Shown here: one piece after another, positions 35,194-44,738 of the stretch
Layout of the letters: each line of letters starts with the position of its first letter
How positions within the stretch are numbered: position 1 is the stretch's first letter
Source of the DNA: CAZMGB01 sp964565775
GTDB taxonomy: Bacteria; Chloroflexota; Dehalococcoidia; DSTF01; JALHUB01
Length of the DNA: 64,000 bases
Reading direction: 5' to 3'
Assembly: GCA_964565775.1 (NCBI GenBank)
Contig: CAZMGB010000013.1
Coordinates: 33,731 to 97,730 of the forward strand
Translations under genes and position numbers: made by a program
The notes under the pieces: generated by a model
Databases searched by the model: none
What the model was told of the DNA's origin: nothing
What the model saw: only the letters and a program-made list of their open reading frames with translations

Positions 35194-36741
35194 ATGACCA
35201 CCGCTGAAACGGAGAACCCGCTGCGCGAAGGGCTTCGCATCGAGCGCACGCCCGAGCCCAACACCGTTGTCATCCTCGGCGCCACCGGTGACCTGACACG
35301 GCGCAAGCTGCTGCCGGCCCTCTATAATCTCGCCCGCGAGCACCTCCTGCCCGCTGGCTTCTCAGTGATCGGCTTCGCCCGTCGCGACTGGAGCGACGAC
35401 GAGTTCCGGCGGCGAATGCGGGAGGGGGTAGACCAGTTCTCGCGCGCCGGCCGTGAGATCGAGTCCGTCTGGAAGAGCTTCGCGGAAGGGCTTCACTATG
35501 TCAGGGGTGACTTCTCAGACCCGGGTGGATACACGAAGCTGGCGGAGTTCCTCGACCAGCGGGACCGCGAGCGCGGGACTTGTGGCAACCGCCTCTTCTA
35601 CCTGGCCACGCCGCCGACCACTTACCCGGAGATCGTAGCCGGCCTCGGCGCTGCGGGTCTGGCGCGCCGGGGCGCCAGCGAGGGAGTCTGGACTCGGATC
35701 ATCATCGAAAAGCCGTTCGGGCGAGACCTCAAGAGCGCGCAAGACCTGAACCGGCAGGTAGATGAGGTCTTCGACGAGAAGCAGGTCTACCGCATCGACC
35801 ACTACCTGGGGAAGGAGACGGTCCAGAACATCCTCGTCTTCCGCTTCTCCAACGGCATCTTCGAGCCCCTCTGGAACCGGCGCTACGTCGACCATGTGCA
35901 GATCACGGTGAGTGAGGACCTGGGCATGGAGGGCCGAGGCGCCTTCTACGACGATACGGGAATAACCCGCGACATCGTTCAGAACCACATGCTCCAGCTC
36001 CTCTCTCTCATCGCCATGGAGCCGCCCGCGTCCTTCGATGCCGACCGCGTGCGCGACGAGAAGGTGAAACTGCTGCACTCTATCCGCCCCTTTGCCCGGC
36101 ACGAAGTCATGGAGCACTCGGTGCGGGGACAGTACGGGGCGGGTTCGCTGGCGGGCGAAGCGGTGCCCGCCTACCGCGACGAGCCCAGCGTCGCCAAGGA
36201 CTCTATCACCGAGACGTTCGTCGCCCTCAAGCTCTTCGTGGAGAACTGGCGCTGGGCCGGCGTGCCCTTCTACCTGCGGGCGGGCAAGCGACTGCCCAGG
36301 CGGGTCACAGAGATCAGCGTCCACTACCGGAGCGCCCCTCATCTGCTGTTCCCGGCGACCGGCGCGGAAGGCATGGAACCCAACCTCCTCGCCCTGCGCA
36401 TCCAGCCCAACGAAGGGATCTCGCTCAAGTTCGGCGCGAAGGTGCCCGGCCCAACGATGGAGATCCGGTCGGTGAACATGGACTTCCGTTACGGGACTGC
36501 CTTCGGCGTGGCGCCGCCGGACGCCTACGAGCGCCTCCTCCTCGACTGCATGCTGGGCGACTCGACCCTCTTCACGCGGCGAGACGGGATAGAGGCGGCG
36601 TGGTCGCTGATCACGCAGCTCCTGGAGGGCTGGGCGGCAGGGCCGCCGCCCCGGTTCCCCAACTATGAGGCCGGCGCCTGGGGCCCGGACGAGGCCCACG
36701 CCTTCATCGAGAGGGACGGGCGCAGGTGGAGGCGGCCGTGA
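35194..36741 (+). CDS. zwf: Glucose-6-phosphate 1-dehydrogenase
   Basis: This 515-residue enzyme has the Rossmann motif VVILGATGDLTRRKLLPALY, the signature RIDHYLGKE (about 200-208) and EKPFGRD. ATG 35194 is chosen since GGAGGGAGGAGGA lies just before it. The oxidative reaction feeds NADPH. The following opcA gene overlaps the stop (GTGA), so they are co-translated. Confidence 0.96.
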   Translation: MTTAETENPLREGLRIERTPEPNTVVILGATGDLTRRKLLPALYNLAREHLLPAGFSVIGFARRDWSDDEFRRRMREGVDQFSRAGREIESVWKSFAEGLHYVRGDFSDPGGYTKLAEFLDQRDRERGTCGNRLFYLATPPTTYPEIVAGLGAAGLARRGASEGVWTRIIIEKPFGRDLKSAQDLNRQVDEVFDEKQVYRIDHYLGKETVQNILVFRFSNGIFEPLWNRRYVDHVQITVSEDLGMEGRGAFYDDTGITRDIVQNHMLQLLSLIAMEPPASFDADRVRDEKVKLLHSIRPFARHEVMEHSVRGQYGAGSLAGEAVPAYRDEPSVAKDSITETFVALKLFVENWRWAGVPFYLRAGKRLPRRVTEISVHYRSAPHLLFPATGAEGMEPNLLALRIQPNEGISLKFGAKVPGPTMEIRSVNMDFRYGTAFGVAPPDAYERLLLDCMLGDSTLFTRRDGIEAAWSLITQLLEGWAAGPPPRFPNYEAGAWGPDEAHAFIERDGRRWRRP

Positions 36742-37898
36742 CTCAGTTGCAGGTCTTCGGCTCCGGCCAGGCGGGACCGGTGAACGCGAGCGCGATCGAA
36801 GAGGAGCTGTCGCGGCTCTGGCAAGAGACCGCCGAGGCTTCGGCTACGGGCGGTGAGCCGGCCGTCGCCCACGTGCGGCTGTTGAACCTCGTCGCTTACG
36901 CTGACGGCCGGGCGGCGGCGCAGCGGGCGGCCGCGGTCATGGCGGAGCTGCCGGCCCGACACCCCTGCCGCGGCATCATCGTGGAGGCCGAACCGCAAGG
37001 CCCGGCGCGGCCGCTGGAGGCCAGCGTCACGGCCTACTGTCAGCTCGCCTCCGAAGGGGGCAAGCAGATCTGCTGCGAGGGCATCACCATAGCGGCATCG
37101 GGGCAGGCGGTCGCGCAGGTGCCCGGTGCCGTCCTGCCGCTGCTAGCGCCCGACCTCCCCTACTTCCTCTGGTGGCTCGGCGACCCGCCCTTCGAGAGGG
37201 AGCCATTCGAGGAGCTGGCGGAGGTCGCCGACCGCATACTCCTCGACTCAGCCGAGTTTCGCTCGCCATACGCGACCCTATCCCGGCTCGTGGAGGTGAG
37301 CCGGGAACACTACCGCCGACCCGCCTTCAGCGACCTGAACTGGGCGCGGCTCAAGCCCTGGCGCGAGATGACGGCCCAGTTCTTCGATCCACCCGGCCAA
37401 CGATCTCGCCTGAGCCTCATCAAGAACGTGAGCATCGACTACGCAATAGCTGCGGAGGGCCCCTCCAATCCGTCCCAGGCCCTGCTCATGGCGGCCTGGC
37501 TCGCCACGCGTCTGGGCTGGAGGCTAGACTCCTGTCGCTCTGAGAACGGCGACCTGCTCGTCGAGATGCGCATCCGGCGCTCGCCCGTGAGCGTTCGTAT
37601 CCTGCCGAGCGCGCCTCGGGGGCAGGCGGCGGGCGACCTCGTTTCGCTGAGACTCGAGGCAGGAGGCCCGGAGCCGGCCGCCTTCGCCGTCACCGAGGCC
37701 GAGGACGGCCTCTCCGCCGAGACGGCCGTGGAGCTGACGGGGAGCCAGGCCCAGCGGCGCGTCGCCCGCATGGAGCCGCTGAGCGACGCGCAGTTGGTGT
37801 CCGACGAGCTGGCGGTCCCCGGTCGCGACCCCGTCTACGACGACGCGCTTCGTCTCGCCGGAGAGCTGGCCCGCCGTCTGGAGCCTGCGCAGCAGTGA
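36738..37898 (+). CDS. opcA: Glucose-6-phosphate dehydrogenase assembly protein OpcA
   Basis: This protein of about 386 residues has the OpcA signatures SRPYATLSR-like (FRSPYATLSRL), DLNWARLKPWREMTAQFFD and the WWLGDPP. OpcA is the redox-sensitive partner of Zwf in cyanobacteria and Actinobacteria. GTG 36738 overlaps the zwf stop and is preceded by GGTGGAGG, so I prefer it to GTG 36726. It lies in the operon between zwf and pgl. Confidence 0.9.
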   Translation: MTQLQVFGSGQAGPVNASAIEEELSRLWQETAEASATGGEPAVAHVRLLNLVAYADGRAAAQRAAAVMAELPARHPCRGIIVEAEPQGPARPLEASVTAYCQLASEGGKQICCEGITIAASGQAVAQVPGAVLPLLAPDLPYFLWWLGDPPFEREPFEELAEVADRILLDSAEFRSPYATLSRLVEVSREHYRRPAFSDLNWARLKPWREMTAQFFDPPGQRSRLSLIKNVSIDYAIAAEGPSNPSQALLMAAWLATRLGWRLDSCRSENGDLLVEMRIRRSPVSVRILPSAPRGQAAGDLVSLRLEAGGPEPAAFAVTEAEDGLSAETAVELTGSQAQRRVARMEPLSDAQLVSDELAVPGRDPVYDDALRLAGELARRLEPAQQ

Positions 37899-38674
37899 AC
37901 GCACCCCGGCCGGAAGTGCTCGTCTTTGCGGATCTCGCCGCGCTGAGCCAGGAGGCGGCGAGACGATTCCTCCTGCTGGCCCGCGAGGCCGTCGCCGCGA
38001 GAGGCCGCTTCAGCGTCGCCCTCTCCGGTGGCGGCACCCCGAAGCCCCTCTACGCCCTTCTCGCCGACCCGCCGTTCCGGAACGAGGTGCCCTGGCCACA
38101 CGTACACGTCTTCTGGGCGGATGAGCGCTGCGTGCCGCCGGACCATCCCGAGAGCAACTACCGCTTGGCGGCCGAAACCTTCCTCTCGAAGGTGCCGCTG
38201 CCGCCGGAGAACGTCCACCGCATGCAGGGCGAACGGGACGACCCGCAGGCCGCCGCCGTCGACTACGCGCGCACCCTGCGCGAGTTCTTCCGGCCGGAAG
38301 AAGGAAAGATGCCACGTTTCGACCTCATCCTGCTCGGGATGGGCGAGAACGGGCACACGGCCTCCCTTTTTCCGGGGAACGCAGCCCTGGATGAGCGAAC
38401 GGCGCCCGTCGTGGCGCCCTACATCGAGGAGCTGCGAGCCCACCGCCTCAGTCTCACGGCGCCCGTCCTCAACAACGCCCGCGACGTCATCTTCCTGGTC
38501 GCCGGGGCGGGCAAGGCGGAGATGCTGCGCCAGGTGCTGGAGGGGCAGCGTCGGCCGACGGAGCTGCCGGCGCAGCTCGTGCGGCCCACGTCAGGCGGCC
38601 TGACCTGGCTCGTCGATGACGGGGCAGCGCGGCGGCTGGGCGGCGGGCAGGCGCGCGGCAAGTCCGGCCGGTGA
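37895..38674 (+). CDS. pgl: 6-phosphogluconolactonase
   Basis: This 259-residue enzyme has VALSGGGTPKPLYALLADPP, HVFWADERCVPPDHPESNY and LLGMGENGHTASLFPG, all typical of the DevB/Pgl family. The GTG start overlaps the opcA stop by 4 bases. It hydrolyses the lactone made by Zwf, so with gnd, tkt, tal-pgi and opcA the operon holds nearly the whole pentose phosphate pathway. Confidence 0.95.
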   Translation: MNAPRPEVLVFADLAALSQEAARRFLLLAREAVAARGRFSVALSGGGTPKPLYALLADPPFRNEVPWPHVHVFWADERCVPPDHPESNYRLAAETFLSKVPLPPENVHRMQGERDDPQAAAVDYARTLREFFRPEEGKMPRFDLILLGMGENGHTASLFPGNAALDERTAPVVAPYIEELRAHRLSLTAPVLNNARDVIFLVAGAGKAEMLRQVLEGQRRPTELPAQLVRPTSGGLTWLVDDGAARRLGGGQARGKSGR

Positions 38675-38819
38675 GAGAGCGACTGGTTCCCGCCACCGCG
38701 CGGAGAAGTGCCGCCGCCCCATCGCCAGGTGTGGACGGGGCGTGTACCATAAGAGATGCGGGTCGCGGGCCGATACTTCCTGCGGCCGACAAGGCTAGAG
38801 AACAGAAAAGACACACGAC

Positions 38820-39869
38820 ATGAGTCAGCAAGCGACCCGGCGGCGCCGGCGCTACGCGACGGGCAACGCCGAGCTCGACGCCAAGGTCAAGGAATTGGTG
38901 AGCGCCGCGGGGCTGGCAGATGATGCCGACCTGGCGGCGGAGATGGTGACCTCCATCCTCCGCATGGCGCGCGGAAAGGCTCACCGCGGCGAGCTGAAAC
39001 TGGTCAACGCCGCCCTCAAGGAGTTCGCGTACTCCTTCGACGTTTTCGCGCCCTACCGGCAGACGAGGAAGGTAAGCATCTTCGGCTCCTCGCGGCTGAC
39101 GGCGGAGGACCCCAGCTATCTGTGCGCCAAAGAGTTCGCGTTCCGCATCGTGGACAAAGGCTGGATGGTGGTCACGGGCGCGGGGCCGGGCGTGATGGAG
39201 GCCGGACAGGAGGGCGCGGGCGCGGCCCGGAGCTTTGGCCTCAACATCCGCCTCCCTCACGAGAGCCAGGCCAACCCCATCATCGAGGCGGACCGGAAGC
39301 TGATCAACTTCCGCTACTTCTTCACGCGCAAAGTGACGTTCCTCAAGGAGTCGGACGCCTTCGTGCTTCTCCCCGGCGGCTTCGGCACGCTGGACGAGGC
39401 GTTCGAGCTGCTGACGCTCGTCCAGACCGGCAAAAGCGACCTTCACCCGGTCGTGCTTCTGGAACCGCCCGGCGGCACCTACTGGGCGGAGTGGCGCGGG
39501 TTCGTCGAGGAGCACCTGGCGCGCCGCGGCCTCATTTCCCTCGACGACATGCACCTCCTCCGTCAGACGGACGACGTGGATGCCGCCGTGCGCGAGGTGG
39601 TGGGCTTCTACCGGAACTACCAGTCGCAGCGATACGTCGACGGGCGGCTGGTCCTGCGCCTGCGACGGGCACCGGGCGAGGCAGAGCTCGCGCGCCTCTC
39701 CCGAAAGTTCGCCGACATTCTCGAGAGCGGCACATTCGAAGTGGTGCCGCCCCTTCCGGCAGAGGTGGCCGACGACGACGCGCTGGACTGCGAGCGCATC
39801 GCGTTCAGCTTCAACCGGCGCAGCTACGGCCGGCTGCGCGACTTCGTCAACGAGCTCAACCGCTTCTAG
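38820..39869 (+). CDS. LOG-family (Rossmann fold) protein, 349 residues
   Basis: This protein has GSSRLTAEDPSYLCAKEFAF, VVTGAGPGVMEAGQEGA and the LOG hallmark PGGFGTLDEAFE. The LOG core normally spans about 200 residues. The extra N-terminal region of about 85 residues is helical. LOG proteins cleave nucleoside monophosphates or serve as cytokinin-like phosphoribohydrolases, but this longer form may have another role. It stands alone after the pgl gene. Confidence 0.85.
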   Translation: MSQQATRRRRRYATGNAELDAKVKELVSAAGLADDADLAAEMVTSILRMARGKAHRGELKLVNAALKEFAYSFDVFAPYRQTRKVSIFGSSRLTAEDPSYLCAKEFAFRIVDKGWMVVTGAGPGVMEAGQEGAGAARSFGLNIRLPHESQANPIIEADRKLINFRYFFTRKVTFLKESDAFVLLPGGFGTLDEAFELLTLVQTGKSDLHPVVLLEPPGGTYWAEWRGFVEEHLARRGLISLDDMHLLRQTDDVDAAVREVVGFYRNYQSQRYVDGRLVLRLRRAPGEAELARLSRKFADILESGTFEVVPPLPAEVADDDALDCERIAFSFNRRSYGRLRDFVNELNRF

Positions 39870-39956
39870 AGGTGGGCCCGCCGTCCGGCGGCGCTCCCCG
39901 CGCGCTTCGGTGGGCGCCCCCGAGCCCACGGCCTGAGACGGCGAGGGAGGGACGAC

Positions 39957-40859
39957 GTGCAGGTACTTGTCAGCGGCGCTACCGGCTTCATCGGTCGGCG
40001 TCTCGTCAAGGAGCTCCAGGCCCGCGGCGACGAGGTCGTGGCCGTCACCCGAGACTCCGAGAAGGCGAAGCGTCTCCTCGGCGAGGGCATTCGCACGGTC
40101 ACCTGGCAGGAGGGCGAGCTGCGCGAGGGGGTCGGCTCATCTCAGGCGATGGTGAACCTGGCGGGCGAGATCATCTTCGGGCAGCGCTGGTCGGCGGCAC
40201 AGAAGCAACGCATCCTCGACAGCAGGGTCGAATCCACCGAGAGGCTCGTGGCGGCGATCGGGCGTGACGGCCCCAAGCCGGCCGTCCTCGTCAGCGGCTC
40301 GGCCATCGGCTACTACGGCGCCCACGAGGATGAAGACCTGGACGAGGACTCGCCGCCGGGCGACGACTTCCTCGCGGACGTCTGCAAACGATGGGAAAGC
40401 GCCGCTCTCCGGGCGGAGGAGAGCGGCGTGCGCACTGTCCTCCTGCGGACCGGCATCGTCCTCGGCCGTGGCGGAGGAGCGCTCCAGCGCATGGCCATGC
40501 CCTTCCGCCTGTTCGCGGGCGGGCCGGTCGGCAGCGGACGCCAGTGGTTCTCCTGGATACACATCGACGACCTGGTCGGCATCATCCTCCACGCGATCGA
40601 CACCGAAACCGTCCGCGGCCCGCTCAACGCCACGGCGCCCGAGCCGAGGACGAACGCCGACTTCAGCAAGGCGCTCGGTCGCGCCCTGGGCCGTCCGTCG
40701 TGGCTGCCCGTGCCCGCGTTCGCGCTGCGACTGCTGTTCGGCGAGGGGGCCGGCTTCCTCGTGACCGGCCAGCGGGTGCTGCCGAAGCGGGCGCAGGCCA
40801 GCGGCTACAGCTTCAAGTATCCGACCGCCGAAGAGGCGCTGGCGGACCTCTGTCAATAG
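39957..40859 (+). CDS. TIGR01777-family NAD(P)-dependent epimerase-like protein
   Basis: This 300-residue protein begins VQVLVSGATGFIGRRLVKEL, an extended SDR Rossmann fold, and has NLAGEIIFGQRWSAAQKQ, SGSAIGYYGAHEDE, and the C-terminal GVRLLFGEGAG-like DUF1731 region (RLLFGEGAGFLVTGQRVLP). GTG 39957 follows GAGGGAGGGAC. The substrate is unknown; relatives include the SulA-type cell division inhibitors. Confidence 0.88.
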   Translation: MQVLVSGATGFIGRRLVKELQARGDEVVAVTRDSEKAKRLLGEGIRTVTWQEGELREGVGSSQAMVNLAGEIIFGQRWSAAQKQRILDSRVESTERLVAAIGRDGPKPAVLVSGSAIGYYGAHEDEDLDEDSPPGDDFLADVCKRWESAALRAEESGVRTVLLRTGIVLGRGGGALQRMAMPFRLFAGGPVGSGRQWFSWIHIDDLVGIILHAIDTETVRGPLNATAPEPRTNADFSKALGRALGRPSWLPVPAFALRLLFGEGAGFLVTGQRVLPKRAQASGYSFKYPTAEEALADLCQ

Positions 40860-40942
40860 ATCGTCCTGGGCGGGGGCAGAGTCCCTACAGGCTACCGGCG
40901 AGATCTGAGATCAACCGCGTGGGGACAAACGTCGCGACGGCC

Positions 40943-41599
40943 ATGGGTGGGGACGGGGCCCCACCCCTACGGTTGAAATGGTGGGCCGGGGCGTGGCTAG
41001 CGCTGCTCGCCGCGACAACCGCCCTCAGCGTCCTGGCCGCTGGCCACGACCGCCTGCCGGGCGACCTCGACATCATGCAGTGGGCGCAGTCGCAGCCCAC
41101 CCCCGGAGATGCCGTATCGGACATCAACCGGGCTGTAAGCAGCACCCAGGTCGTCCTCGTGACGGGCGCCGTCATCGTCGTCGCGCTCTGGCTCGGCGGC
41201 CGGCGGCGCGACGCCGTCCTGCTCGCGCTGGGGCTGGTAGCGCTGCCTCTGCTCCAGAGCGGGGTGAAGGAGCTGGTGGACCGTCCCCGGCCGTCTGCTG
41301 ACCTGGTCGAACGCCGGGCCGGCTTCTCGAGCCCGAGCTTCCCTTCGGGGCACGTAATGAGCGCCACCCTGCTGTACGGCTACCTGATCGCGCTCTCGCT
41401 GCGCGACCCGGCCCACGGCGCGCTGCGGGCGGCGGCCTTGCTGTGGTCGCTCTTCGTGCTGGCCCTCGTAGGTCCCGCGAGCGTCTACCTCGGCGTGCAC
41501 TGGCCCAGCGACGTGCTGGGCGGCTACGCATGGGGCCTGCTGCTGCTCCTGCCGCTGGTCCTGGCGCTGATCGTAGCGAAGGGCAAGACCCCAGCGTGA
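40943..41599 (+). CDS. PAP2-family phosphatase-like membrane protein
   Basis: This 218-residue protein with about five membrane helices has the PAP2 motif 1 Lys109 and Arg116-Pro117 (KELVDRPRP), motif 2 PSGH with His137, and motif 3 His186 and Asp190 (GVHWPSDVLGG). The Arg that should precede the motif-3 His by six residues is Ser180. The frame continues upstream, but ATG 40943 is the best usable start. The last residues are encoded by a 79-bp dispersed repeat (41581-41659). Undecaprenyl pyrophosphatase-like or lipid phosphatase activity is possible, but the missing Arg may abolish it. Confidence 0.8.
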   Translation: MGGDGAPPLRLKWWAGAWLALLAATTALSVLAAGHDRLPGDLDIMQWAQSQPTPGDAVSDINRAVSSTQVVLVTGAVIVVALWLGGRRRDAVLLALGLVALPLLQSGVKELVDRPRPSADLVERRAGFSSPSFPSGHVMSATLLYGYLIALSLRDPAHGALRAAALLWSLFVLALVGPASVYLGVHWPSDVLGGYAWGLLLLLPLVLALIVAKGKTPA

Positions 41600-41659
41600 A
41601 CGCTGGGGCATCGGAAAGCGAATCTATGCCCCCGCCTTTAGGCGGGGGTAGGGGATCCC
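41581..41659 (+). repeat. 79-bp dispersed repeat, copy 1 (two hairpins)
   Basis: It contains CCCCAGCG-TGAA-CGCTGGGG (41589-41608) and CCCCCGCCT-TT-AGGCGGGGG (41629-41648). A second copy in the opposite orientation lies at 55546-55624, matching at most positions. The first hairpin includes the stop codon of the PAP2 gene. Confidence 0.85.
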
Positions 41660-41711
41660 CCAAGAACGAGGTACCCACATGCGTGCTTCGACAGGCTCAG
41701 CATGTAGGGGT

Positions 41712-43304
41712 CTAGTACTGCACCGCCTTGCCGTACTTCTGCCGCAGGACGGTCTTCAACACCTTCATGGCGGGGTTGCGGGGGAGCGCATCGATGAAGT
41801 CGACAGACTTCGGCTTCTTGTAGCTGGCCAGGTGCTCCTTGCAGTATTCGATGACCTCTTCCTCCGTGAGCTCCGCCCCCGGCTTGGCGACGACGATGGC
41901 TTTGACCGCCTCTCCCCACGCGTCATCATGCACGCCGATGACCGCCGCTTCGGCGATCTTGGGGTGCCTGTAGAGGACATCCTCGATCTCCGCCGGATAG
42001 ATGTTCTCAGCGCCGCTGACGATCATGTCCGTCTTGCGGTCCACCACGTAGATGAAGCCCTCCTCGTCCTGCCGCACCAGGTCTCCCGAGTGGAACCAGC
42101 CGCCCCTCATGGCATTAGCGGTTCCCTCCGGGTCACCGTAGTACTCCTTCATGATCGTAGGGCCCTGGTAGACCGCCTCGCCCACCTCTCCCACGGGCAC
42201 GTCCCTGTCCTGATCGTCCACGACCCGGATCTGGACGAAGGGGAGGGCCTTCCCCACGCAGGCCACCTTCCGCTGGGCGTCGGTGGGGCGCAGGATGGAG
42301 ACGATAGCGCTCGACTCCGTCTGCCCGAAGCAGTCGAAGAGCTTGGCGTTGGGGAAGTGCCTACCGATGGCGTTGCGGGTGGCCGTGGGCAGAACGGCGG
42401 CGCCCGTGATCCAGACCTTCAAGGAGCTGGTGTCGTACTTGTGGATGTCCGGGTGCATGAGCAGGAAGTTGGCCATCGCCGGGACGAGAAGAATAGAATC
42501 GATCCTTTCCCGCTCGATGATCTGGAGGATCTCGACCGGGTCGAAGACCTGGGTGGGCAAGAACACGGTCGCCCCGATGAGGAGATGGGCCTCGCAGTAG
42601 CCGAACGAGGCGAGGTGGAAGACCGGGGGCGGCGAGCAGACGCGGAACTGGTACATATCGCCGATTGCCGGTTCCGAGGCCACCTCCATGATCGCCTGAG
42701 CCCACATCATCACCTGGTTCTTGTGCGTGAGCACGGCACCCTTGGGCCTGCCGGTGGTGCCTGCCGTGTACATGATGAAAGCCGGATCATCCTCCTCCAC
42801 CAGGACCAGCGGCTCTTCGTCCGAATGGCCGCGAATCATGCTCTCGAAGTGGAGCATCCCCTCCACGGGGTCCGGCGTCAGCGACATGTACTGCCTCACC
42901 AGCGGCAGGTCCTGCCGAAGCCCCCTCACGGTTTCGATGAACTGCGCGCCGACGACCATGGCGATCGCACCGGCGTTGTTGACGATGAACTTGACCTCGT
43001 CGGGGTGGAGCCGGAAGTTCAGGGGGACGGTCACGGCCCCGATCTTGCCCAGAGCGAAGTAGCATTCGAGGTACTGATTGCAGTTGAAGGAGAGGATCGC
43101 GACCTTGTCTCCCTTCACGATGCCCATGTCCATGAAGACATGCGCCAGGCGGTTGATACGGGCGTTGAACTCGTGCCAGGTGAGGCGCGCGTCGCCGAAG
43201 ACGACCGCTTCCTTGTCCGGAAACTTGCGGGCGTTCCGAGCTATAAGCTCTCCCAGCAGGAGTCTCCCAGCCAGCGCCGTCTGGATGTCTTCCTTCGATG
43301 GCAT
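41712..43304 (-). CDS. Acyl-CoA synthetase (AMP-dependent, long-chain type)
   Basis: This 530-residue protein has the P-loop YTAGTTGRPKGAVLTHKN, the FGQTESSAIV motif, GWFHSGDLVRQDEEGFIYVVDR and the catalytic Lys near the C-terminus (NPAMKVLKTVLRQ). This is an ANL-superfamily ligase that activates a carboxylic acid to acyl-CoA. It could act on fatty or aryl acids. The thiolase-like gene at 1 and the ALDH-ADH fusion in the same window are consistent with acid catabolism, but no operon links them. Confidence 0.93.
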   Translation of the reverse strand: MPSKEDIQTALAGRLLLGELIARNARKFPDKEAVVFGDARLTWHEFNARINRLAHVFMDMGIVKGDKVAILSFNCNQYLECYFALGKIGAVTVPLNFRLHPDEVKFIVNNAGAIAMVVGAQFIETVRGLRQDLPLVRQYMSLTPDPVEGMLHFESMIRGHSDEEPLVLVEEDDPAFIMYTAGTTGRPKGAVLTHKNQVMMWAQAIMEVASEPAIGDMYQFRVCSPPPVFHLASFGYCEAHLLIGATVFLPTQVFDPVEILQIIERERIDSILLVPAMANFLLMHPDIHKYDTSSLKVWITGAAVLPTATRNAIGRHFPNAKLFDCFGQTESSAIVSILRPTDAQRKVACVGKALPFVQIRVVDDQDRDVPVGEVGEAVYQGPTIMKEYYGDPEGTANAMRGGWFHSGDLVRQDEEGFIYVVDRKTDMIVSGAENIYPAEIEDVLYRHPKIAEAAVIGVHDDAWGEAVKAIVVAKPGAELTEEEVIEYCKEHLASYKKPKSVDFIDALPRNPAMKVLKTVLRQKYGKAVQY

Positions 43305-43355
43305 ATCATTCCTCCGCTAGATCGAGGGTCCGGGCCTCTCAACTCGATCGGCAGC

Positions 43356-43364
43356 ATTGTATCA
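43356..43364 (-). promoter_or_regulatory. Extended -10 promoter of the acyl-CoA synthetase gene
   Basis: On the minus strand TGATACAAT matches TGnTATAAT-type extended -10 boxes. It lies about 50 bases before the start codon of the ligase, at a sensible leader length. No clear -35 is seen, which such promoters do not need. Confidence 0.5.
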
Positions 43365-43596
43365 TGCGTCATATGGCCGCGCGGGTTATGATAGTCGTCA
43401 GACACGGCTCCGAAGCCCGCTGGACGGCGCGTTCCCGGCGTTTGGGGACGCTCGCATCGCAACGTCGACATCGAGGTACTGGGCACGCCGACCTTCCCCG
43501 CCACCTTGCGTGCTGGGTGGATAGCGGATCAGAGGGGGCGGGGCGAGTAAGAACCAGCGCGTCTAAGGCGGGCAACACCCGGGAGGCCCATCACCC

Positions 43597-44340
43597 TTGA
43601 CCGGCCCGGCCCTTGCGGCGGCCATCGCCATAACCTGCGGAGCAGCGGCCTGCCAGTCGCTCACGGGCTTCGGCTTCGCGCTGGTGATGGTGCCTTTGCT
43701 GTCGCTGACCTGGGATATCAAGTCAGCGGTGGTCACCAGCACGCTCCTGAGCACTGCCTCCCTCCTGCCTCTGCTGGTCGAGGTGCGCGGGCACGTGGAG
43801 ATGTCCCGCATCACGCCGCTGCTCGTGGGAAGCTTCGCCGGCATTCCGGCGGGGATATGGCTGCTCGACTGGATCGATCCCGAGGCCCTGAAGATCCTCG
43901 TCGGAGCACTCGTCATCGCCGCCAGCGTGCTCCTGTACCTGGCGCCTGGGTCGGGGCGGTCGCAGATCCGGGCCGCGCCGTCGGCGATGGTGGGGGCTCT
44001 GAGCGGGGCGCTGCGCAGCAGCACGAGCATGGGCGGCCCGCCGGTCGTGCTCTACCTCCTCGGCTCGGAGCGACGAATAGAGCCATTTCGCGCCACGCTC
44101 GTCGCCTTCTTCGTGCCGAGCAGTATCCTGGCAGTGGCGGGCCTGGCGGCCGCCGGGAAGGTCACGCCGGAGATCCTGCGGACAAGCGCCATCGCACTGC
44201 CGGCCCTGGTTGTTGGGCTGGTGGTAGGCGCCCGCCTGAGAGCAACGATACGCGAGGACCTATTCCGGACAGTCGTCCTGCTCGTGCTCATCGCGACGAG
44301 CATTGCGGTCATCCTGTCCGCCTCAACCGGGCTCGTCTAG
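43597..44340 (+). CDS. TSUP/TauE-SafE family membrane transporter
   Basis: This 247-residue protein has about eight membrane helices, two repeats of the pattern GFGFALVMVPLLSL and SGALRSSTSMGGPPVVLYLL, the TauE/SafE family marker. Such proteins export sulfite, sulfoacetate or related anions. The TTG start at 43597 follows GGGAGG. It is divergent from the acyl-CoA synthetase gene. Confidence 0.85.
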   Translation: MTGPALAAAIAITCGAAACQSLTGFGFALVMVPLLSLTWDIKSAVVTSTLLSTASLLPLLVEVRGHVEMSRITPLLVGSFAGIPAGIWLLDWIDPEALKILVGALVIAASVLLYLAPGSGRSQIRAAPSAMVGALSGALRSSTSMGGPPVVLYLLGSERRIEPFRATLVAFFVPSSILAVAGLAAAGKVTPEILRTSAIALPALVVGLVVGARLRATIREDLFRTVVLLVLIATSIAVILSASTGLV

Positions 44341-44390
44341 GCCGAAGAGTAGCCGACCGGACGCCCGAGGGAGATGGTCGACCGGTCTAT

Positions 44391-44681
44391 CTAGGCCTGC
44401 TTGATGGCGCCCTCCATCTCCTGCTCGTCGAAGGCGCGCATGGTAGTGCTCACCACGTTGCCCGCGGAGACGATGTTCATCATGCCAGCCATCATCGCCT
44501 GCTCGGACGGCGCATCCACCACCGACACCAGGTCATACGGGCCCTGGGTCCAGAGAAGGCTCAGCACCTTGAATCCGCGCGCTTCGTTCTCCCTGCGGGT
44601 CTCGAGTGCCCGCTCGACAGTGGCCTTGATGCCCTTCGCACCCTCTGGCGTGAACCGGTAGAGGACGACGTACTTCGGCAT
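44391..44681 (-). CDS. GYD-domain protein
   Basis: This 96-residue protein reads PKYVVLYRFTPEGAKGIKAT and LWTQGPYDLVSVVDAPSEQA, the GYD domain pattern (GxYD). The family is small, ferredoxin-like in fold and of unknown function. AAGGAGGGATCC precedes ATG. It follows the Gfo/Idh gene in the opposite order but on the same strand. Confidence 0.88.
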   Translation of the reverse strand: MPKYVVLYRFTPEGAKGIKATVERALETRRENEARGFKVLSLLWTQGPYDLVSVVDAPSEQAMMAGMMNIVSAGNVVSTTMRAFDEQEMEGAIKQA

Positions 44682-44738
44682 CGGATCCCTCCTTCTCCAA
44701 CGGTGCCATGCGGCGGCCCTTACCGAGGTGCGCTTATT

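Noticed and set aside
40391..40942. Long N-terminal extension of the PAP2 frame
   Set aside because: It is out-of-frame overlap with the TIGR01777 gene. The real protein starts at about 40943.
41679..43391. 570-codon open frame on the plus strand
   Set aside because: Antisense to the acyl-CoA synthetase, with no recognisable protein features.
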